NCBI GenBank assembly: GCA_016490735.1
Contig: JAEMWC010000139.1
Span: 1,182,501-1,246,500, forward strand
From: Pachyseris speciosa
Lineage: Eukaryota; Cnidaria; Anthozoa; Scleractinia; Pachyseridae
Reading direction: 5' to 3'
DNA length: 64,000 nt
The position numbers and the translations under genes are program-made. Below are positions 59,190-64,000 of this stretch, one piece after another; position 1 is the first letter of the stretch, and the number at the start of each line of letters is the position of its first letter. The notes beneath the pieces are model-generated. The model was not told the origin of the DNA and did no database searches. It worked only from the letters and a program-made list of their open reading frames with translations.

Positions 59190-60380
59190 ATGGACTTTAA
59201 CTACACAAACACAGCTGTTAATTCTGCCATCGAAATCAGGTCAGTGTTCATTTGCCCAGAAAAACCATATTTCGTGTGGGACTTAACTGACACCGCAGTT
59301 CCTTGGATTTCAGTGACTGTCGCATCCATTGCCTCTCCCGCTATAATTTTGCTAAACGCATTAATCATCGTTGCTATAAGGCAAAGGAAGGAACTACAAA
59401 AGCCCTCAAATATTCTATTTTCGAGTCTCGCCGTAACAGATCTTCTAGTAGGTGCTATAAGTTTGCCGTTATCTGGAACTGTTGATTTATTCATCGCACG
59501 CCAAGTCCTTCTTGACGCCGTCTGTTTGTTTGACTCGGTGAACTTGTTTTTCATTTATGCCATGTACAGATGTTCTGTGTACCATCTGACTTTGATTGCT
59601 TGGGAAAGGTACTTTGCGATACAGAGATGGATGGAGTATAGGACTATCGTAACGAGAAACCGTGCCATAAAACTTGCCATAGTGGCTTGGTTTGCAGGAG
59701 TGATGACAATGCTTCCAGAAATGTTTTTGATAGCAATTGGTGCGGACCCTATGTGGTCTTTAATCGGGATGGTTTTCCCAGCTATTTCAATGTTTCTAAT
59801 TGTGTATTTCTACATCGTGGTGTTCCTTGGAGTACACAAACGTAAACTCAGCAAAACAAGCCAAGTGAGCGCTCTGGTGGCGGCAAAACTGGAAAATAAA
59901 GTTGCCATGACAACTAGTTTGATCACAGCTGTCCTGCTTATTTCTTTTGTACCAACCGGCGTTGTTGAAGTCTTTGGGAACTTTTTTCCAGTCTTTCGAA
60001 AAAACAGTGTGTTTCGTCTGACAGAGATTCTGGTGCAGTTGAGCTCCGTAGCAAATCCAATTATTTATTGCTATAGAGACCGCCGCTTTATGAATGCAGT
60101 GCTAGAGCTGTTACGATTACGAAAACCTCTAAGAACCAAGCCAGGAAATTGTGCCGGGCGATTGGTCAGACGAAAAAATACTATCGATTCAATGCGATAT
60201 GTCACAGAACAGCAAAATACCGAAACCTGCACGACTCGTTTGGCAAGATCAATGTCCTTCGATCAAGCCTTAGTTTCAGGTTATGCAGCTCCTCGAAAGT
60301 CTCTTGGAGTGATGCTGAAACGATCAATGTCGGTTCCATCACTTGCTAAACCCGACAGGCTCTGCTTGGAGCGATGCTGA
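59190..60380 (+). CDS. Class A (rhodopsin-like) GPCR, copy 2, tail frameshifted
   Basis: An intronless paralogue of the 43.1-kb receptor. ATG 59172 is in frame, but ATG 59190 (cgtcATGGAC) matches copy 1. Landmarks in the 402-residue numbering are N62 (TM1), D90 (LAVTDLL), C118, ERY 145-147, and NPIIY in TM7. The seven-helix body and proximal tail are intact and highly similar to copy 1; differences cluster in TM3-TM5 and the second loop, where ligand choice is often set. Near the end a 62-bp tandem duplication (60304-60427) shifts the frame, so the protein ends DRLCLERC instead of the longer tail, which survives in another frame at 60374-60592. Presumed plasma-membrane receptor; ligand unknown. 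Confidence 0.85.
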   Translation: MDFNYTNTAVNSAIEIRSVFICPEKPYFVWDLTDTAVPWISVTVASIASPAIILLNALIIVAIRQRKELQKPSNILFSSLAVTDLLVGAISLPLSGTVDLFIARQVLLDAVCLFDSVNLFFIYAMYRCSVYHLTLIAWERYFAIQRWMEYRTIVTRNRAIKLAIVAWFAGVMTMLPEMFLIAIGADPMWSLIGMVFPAISMFLIVYFYIVVFLGVHKRKLSKTSQVSALVAAKLENKVAMTTSLITAVLLISFVPTGVVEVFGNFFPVFRKNSVFRLTEILVQLSSVANPIIYCYRDRRFMNAVLELLRLRKPLRTKPGNCAGRLVRRKNTIDSMRYVTEQQNTETCTTRLARSMSFDQALVSGYAAPRKSLGVMLKRSMSVPSLAKPDRLCLERC

Positions 60381-60427
60381 AACGATCAATGTCGGTTCCA
60401 TCACTTGCTAAACCCGACAGGCTCTGC
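60304..60427 (+). repeat. 62-bp tandem duplication in GPCR copy 2
   Basis: Two units, 60304-60365 and 60366-60427, are identical except for one base (ttggagtgatg / ttggagcgatg). As 62 is not a multiple of three, the downstream frame is lost. Confidence 0.95.
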
Positions 60428-60599
60428 AATGATTTACAACAACGACAGAAAACGCGGTCCATTGTGATAACAACCGCACAATGCCATATTCTAGGACGAA
60501 GCCAGTGTCAGGTGGGAAAGAATGATCTTAAATTTTGTAGTAGAATTGAAACTGCAGAGCTGGAAACACAGGGACGGAGCAGCTCATTTTGAGGATCAA

Positions 60600-61555
60600 G
60601 TATGTGGCAACCACTGTGTAAAACAAGTGCAACAGTATACACAGAAAGAAGTGGCCAGTACAAAGAAACTAACTCTGAATTATGGAAAGACAACAAAATG
60701 TTTTAAGGTACAAAAGAGTCGCTTCACCATAAGGAGAGAGCGAAATTAGTTAAGACATATGTGTTCGCGAACTTTTCCTACCGATGAAAAAACAAACAAA
60801 AGAACTGAAATAGATCTGAGGCCTTGATCTGCGCCATGCTCCTCCACAAATGCTGCTGCCTCTTGTGGAGTACGAAACATCTACCTGGATTTACACAAGA
60901 GGTAAATTCAGTCACGTAGATACTCTCAAGAGAAACCGGACACATTCAAGCCACAAAGATAATTTTATCTCATTAAAAATCCAGATTGAACATGATTTAA
61001 ATAAGCGATATCTCTATTTAATAAGTGTTCAGTTTTCATGTCCCTTTGGGGCGGGGAGATTATTCGCAAAAGTGAGTTTTCATCAGGTCTCGAGAGGCAA
61101 AGAAGCACCTGACAAATAGGGTTAACTTTCACTCTTTGAACTTGACCTCTTCGTTTCCATGGATTATTTCATTCCAGGACACAGAGCGCCTGCTTTTCAA
61201 GCATTCTCACGGGGTCGATAGGCGAGATGAACATGTGATAATCACGTGCAGGACATAGTCGCCAATTCTTACTTTTCTGTCGCTGTAAGTCTAGTCTTTA
61301 GCTTTAGCTGATCGTGCGAATTGCTAAAAGCTGGTTAAGGAACGTCAGAGTTAAATGTCAAGTATAGAGAATTCGATAACCAAAAAGAAAGAAAACGTGA
61401 GAAAACAGTATCGTTGTGTTTGACTTTGATGTGAGATATTTATTTATTTATTTTTAGGTAACAATTACGCCACAATATTGGCCAGTGTGAATAGGGAATT
61501 CTAAAGAAGTGTAAAACGATGCCACTGAGTCTGATGGTGAAGAAGCAAAAGAAAG
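60600..61555. other. Intergenic stretch without recognised gene
   Basis: The ORF at 60850-61119 has no recognisable domain. A (TTTA)n tract lies near 61438-61457. Nothing else is supported. Confidence 0.35.
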
Positions 61556-62194
61556 TACCGTAAAAGCTCTATTAAGCCCCCTTCTATATTAACCCCCCCT
61601 CTCTAAAAAGCCCCCCGTTTGGAAGTCGATTTTTGTAATAAGCCCCCCCCCCTCCCCTCTCTCATAAGTCCCCCTCCTCCTTTTGGGACTGAGATATTGT
61701 AATTAGTTAATCCTATTCCTTCTTGCGAAATCAATTTCATGTGGCCCAATAGACCTTTTTAGCTTGTAGATTTTGTTTTCCCAATGTAGACAATGTGATC
61801 TTCCCAAGGAGATTTGCCTTTTGTCTTTTCATAAATTATGCGTACATATGCACGTGAATAAGGCGAAAATTTCAAAGAAACAGCTCTCCAGGGTAACATC
61901 ACATGGTCCACATTGGGAAAACTAAATCTACAAGCTAAAAAGGTCTATTGGTTTGTTTTTAAACAAGTATACACTCAAACGCGTAATACTGTTTGCTGCT
62001 CTTCATTAGATAATTAAATTTCACTGTAGTTGTTTGATTTTTGTACAAAAACTGTTTTCAGACGAAAACAGGGTGTTTCAGATTTGAAATAAGCCCCCCC
62101 TCTCTCTATTAAGCCCCCCTCTCTAATAAGCCCCCCATTAAGGAGACCTGAAATTAAATAAGCCCCCCAGGGGCTTAATAGAGCTTTTATGGTA
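61556..62194. mobile_element. Inverted-repeat element with aagcccccc motifs
   Basis: The ends taccgtaaaagctctattaa and ttaatagagcttttatggta are mirrored. Both arms are rich in taagcccccc units. The interior holds a second complete MITE (61746-61951). Confidence 0.85.
61746..61951. mobile_element. MITE nested in the previous element
   Basis: Arms of about 43 bp: ccaatagacctttttagctt...cccaatgta at the left, mirrored by acattggg...aagctaaaaaggtctattgg at the right. Confidence 0.85.
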
Positions 62195-62610
62195 ACTCTT
62201 ATCCCACAAGGGACTTTTAACTGACTTTAAGGCTACGATTTAGAGTTTTACTTGACGCAAATTTCCTGACTATTTAAGGGATTTGAAAGGTAGCATTTAG
62301 AGTCTTCCCTTTTTCCCTTCAAAATATCTGATATTCCCCAGGGTTTTCTCTGGCTGTTGAACCCCTGATCGATATATCAAGTTTTCTTTGACAGTAGTGC
62401 CTAGAGAACACACTGAAACGAGTAAATTCCAGGGAGTATTTTCAGGCTGTGGGTAGTCCACGACAGCTGCTAATACATCAGAGAGCAAGGTACCCTGGGG
62501 CTGCACTCCAACAGTCGATTCTTAAGACATCAGCTGGATTTTCGACTTGTTTGGAGGAGTTTACTGGGAGGGGGACTCCGTAACCCTCGCAGGGAGATAA
62601 TCAAGGATAC

Positions 62611-63271
62611 AATGACCATAGGCTTTCCATGCAAGACGTAGCCATGTGCGTCTCGTAAAGCCTTCTTGGCTTTTTCTTCACTGGGTAAGGTGATAAAAGC
62701 TTGCCCCTTCATACGCCCTTCCTTCATCAGACGGACGTCAAACCTGAAACAGAAAAAAGGCCATAATCAACCTCTCCATCCGCCATCAATCACATCCACA
62801 AAGCTATGACCTGTTCAAGATTTGTAGCTCCCCTGCACCGCCCCCCCACCCTTGCACCCTCCCCCCACCCACCCTTTTCCTTCTCCCCCCCACCCACCCT
62901 TGCACCCCCCACCCACCCACCCTTTTCCTTCTCCCCCCCCCACCCTTGCCCCCCCCCCCCACCCACCCTTTTCCTTCTCCCCCTCAACAGTTTCACCCAA
63001 ACAAGAAAAAAAAAAAACAAGAAGTCAATGAGCCACTTGGAGAGAGACTGGTCATAACAGCTTTGGCTGTTCTCTATCTATTTACATGAAAAAGTGTCCC
63101 CATTTAGGGCTTTACAACTGCTACTTTAGGCTAACTCTTAACTATAAACTATACTAGATATTCAATCACAGAGCTGCAGAGGGAATGAAAAATAATGGCT
63201 TGATTTCCATACCTGTCCTTTTCTTCCTCAACGCTGTGGTCAATGTAGCGACCGAATATGTACTTGAGATC
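62611..63271 (-). CDS. RNPC3: RNPC3-like U11/U12 snRNP 65-kDa protein, C-terminal RRM (partial)
   Basis: Two minus-strand exons, 63271-63213 and 62743-62611, join in phase (AG/G). They encode DLKYIFGRYIDHS...EEEKDR, then FDVRLMKEGRMKGQAFITLP..., ending GYVLHGKPMVI. This is the RNP2/RNP1 region of an RRM and closely fits the C-terminal RRM of RNPC3, which binds U12 snRNA in the minor spliceosome. Upstream exons lie beyond the right edge. The last exon (family end of about 20 residues) was not found. Reading on past 62611 gives VSLIIS... to a stop near 62530, a possible alternative end. Confidence 0.78.
62830..62995. repeat. C-rich low-complexity tract in RNPC3 intron
   Basis: Reiterated ccccccacccacccttttcc-type units, about 25-30 bp apart, form a pyrimidine-rich array. 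The long ORFs read from it are artefacts of composition. Confidence 0.8.
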
Positions 63272-63732
63272 CTTGGTGAAATAAAAAGTTTTGTTGTAAG
63301 AGAAACAGGCATCAGTGGGCAAGCAAGTCATTTCAATGTAGATTTATTTACAAGGAAGCTCAAGGTTTAAACGCAATAAATACACCTTATGGTAGTAACA
63401 AATGGATTCTTTTCGCGAGAAGTGTTTTGGGTCCGGGAAAAATGCAAAGCAATAATTAAAAAAGGCGATAAACAGACAAGGATGGTAAATTTAGAGACTT
63501 GTAACGAAGCGAGAAAGACATTTGATCAAGATGTCACGAGCGTGAGACGAGGAAAACAGACTCATACGTGAAGTGAAAATCATCAACATGACAGACAGCC
63601 TAGCTGGGCAAAAGTCTCTCAGCAGTGCTAAATGGTTTAAAGAGCATCTGATCGGACTCTGATCGCTTCGTTTATCCAAAGCTCGTGTCTACCAGGGTAC
63701 CAGAGTATTTCCTTTTGCCGCGTTCGGTTCGG

Positions 63733-63930
63733 GCAACGAAAACGCCATTTCAAAATGTAACTTCTCGTTATTGTAACTCTTTCGCAATTATTCTAACCTT
63801 AATTTAACTTGTAAAATGTTGGCGAACTATCCTGGAGATAATTAGTAAAAACGGCATTGAAGTTGGGAGAAAGAAAGAAGAGTTCGCCGTCATACGCTCA
63901 CGTTCTTCACAAAACCTAAAGACCTGGCTA
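63733..63930 (-). repeat. Dispersed repeat, copy 3 of 3 (reverse)
   Basis: The reverse complement carries the same blocks as 30087-30427 and 39488-39784 (cgttttcgttgcc, aacgagaagtta, tgcgaaagagtt). Confidence 0.65.
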
Positions 63931-64000
63931 AATTAGGAAACATTGTTGCGGAAACATTATTGTGGAACAAATTCCCAGTTTAGCCAGTTTAGTTGTTTCG

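Noticed and set aside
60850..61119. 89-residue ORF as a gene
   Set aside because: No domain, no splice partners and no paralogue visible in the window.
62790..63057. Proline- and glycine-rich ORFs on both strands
   Set aside because: Produced by the C-rich low-complexity tract; no independent coding evidence.

Overview
The window looks like nuclear DNA of an anthozoan cnidarian, most likely a stony coral or sea anemone. The genes are intron-rich with GT-AG junctions and animal ciliary and splicing proteins. There are intronless rhodopsin-type GPCR paralogues, THAP and SWIM/YqaJ proteins of the kind common in invertebrate genomes, a tRNA-derived SINE, several LINE families and very many short inverted-repeat elements. 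The phylum is an inference from gene content and repeat style; nothing here fixes the species.

Layout. 1-2.8 kb: repeats. 2.8-13.3 kb (+): an eight-exon gene for a 1,773-residue ALMS-motif (ALMS1-like) basal-body protein whose fifth exon alone is 4.5 kb. 13.5-16.4 kb: no recognised gene. 16.4-22.2 kb (+): a decayed, once-long ORF with cysteine-rich zinc motifs, an XPG/FEN1-like nuclease-type region and a CXC-like tail, interrupted by a LINE and a MITE. 22.3-24.5 kb: stacked inverted-repeat elements. 24.5-34.1 kb (-): CFAP206 in 15 recognised exons, its last coding part missing. 34.4-42.1 kb (+): TAPT1 in 14 exons, complete. 43.0-44.3 and 59.2-60.4 kb (+): two paralogous single-exon class A GPCRs, with an orphan third copy of the upstream region at 58.4-58.8 kb. 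Between them lie a 5'-truncated L1/Tx1-like LINE (46.9-50.7 kb, -), a second LINE remnant, many palindromes, and a 3.34-kb unit bounded by ~58-bp inverted repeats that carries a SWIM-YqaJ gene (+) convergent with a THAP gene (-). 62.6-63.3 kb (-): the last recognised exons of an RNPC3-like U11/U12 snRNP protein that enters from beyond the right edge.

How the genes relate. CFAP206 and TAPT1 are head to head, with start codons 243 bp apart and an X-box-like (RFX) sequence almost exactly midway. With the ALMS1-like gene 11 kb from the CFAP206 3' end, three cilium-linked genes are neighbours. The two GPCRs are recent duplicates that include their promoter region. The SWIM-YqaJ/THAP unit and the XPG-like ORF are the least conventional content and resemble mobile-element gene sets rather than host housekeeping genes.

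Limits: exon models were made by eye from splice signals, reading phase and remembered family similarity. No database or alignment was run. Repeat boundaries are approximate to a few bases.
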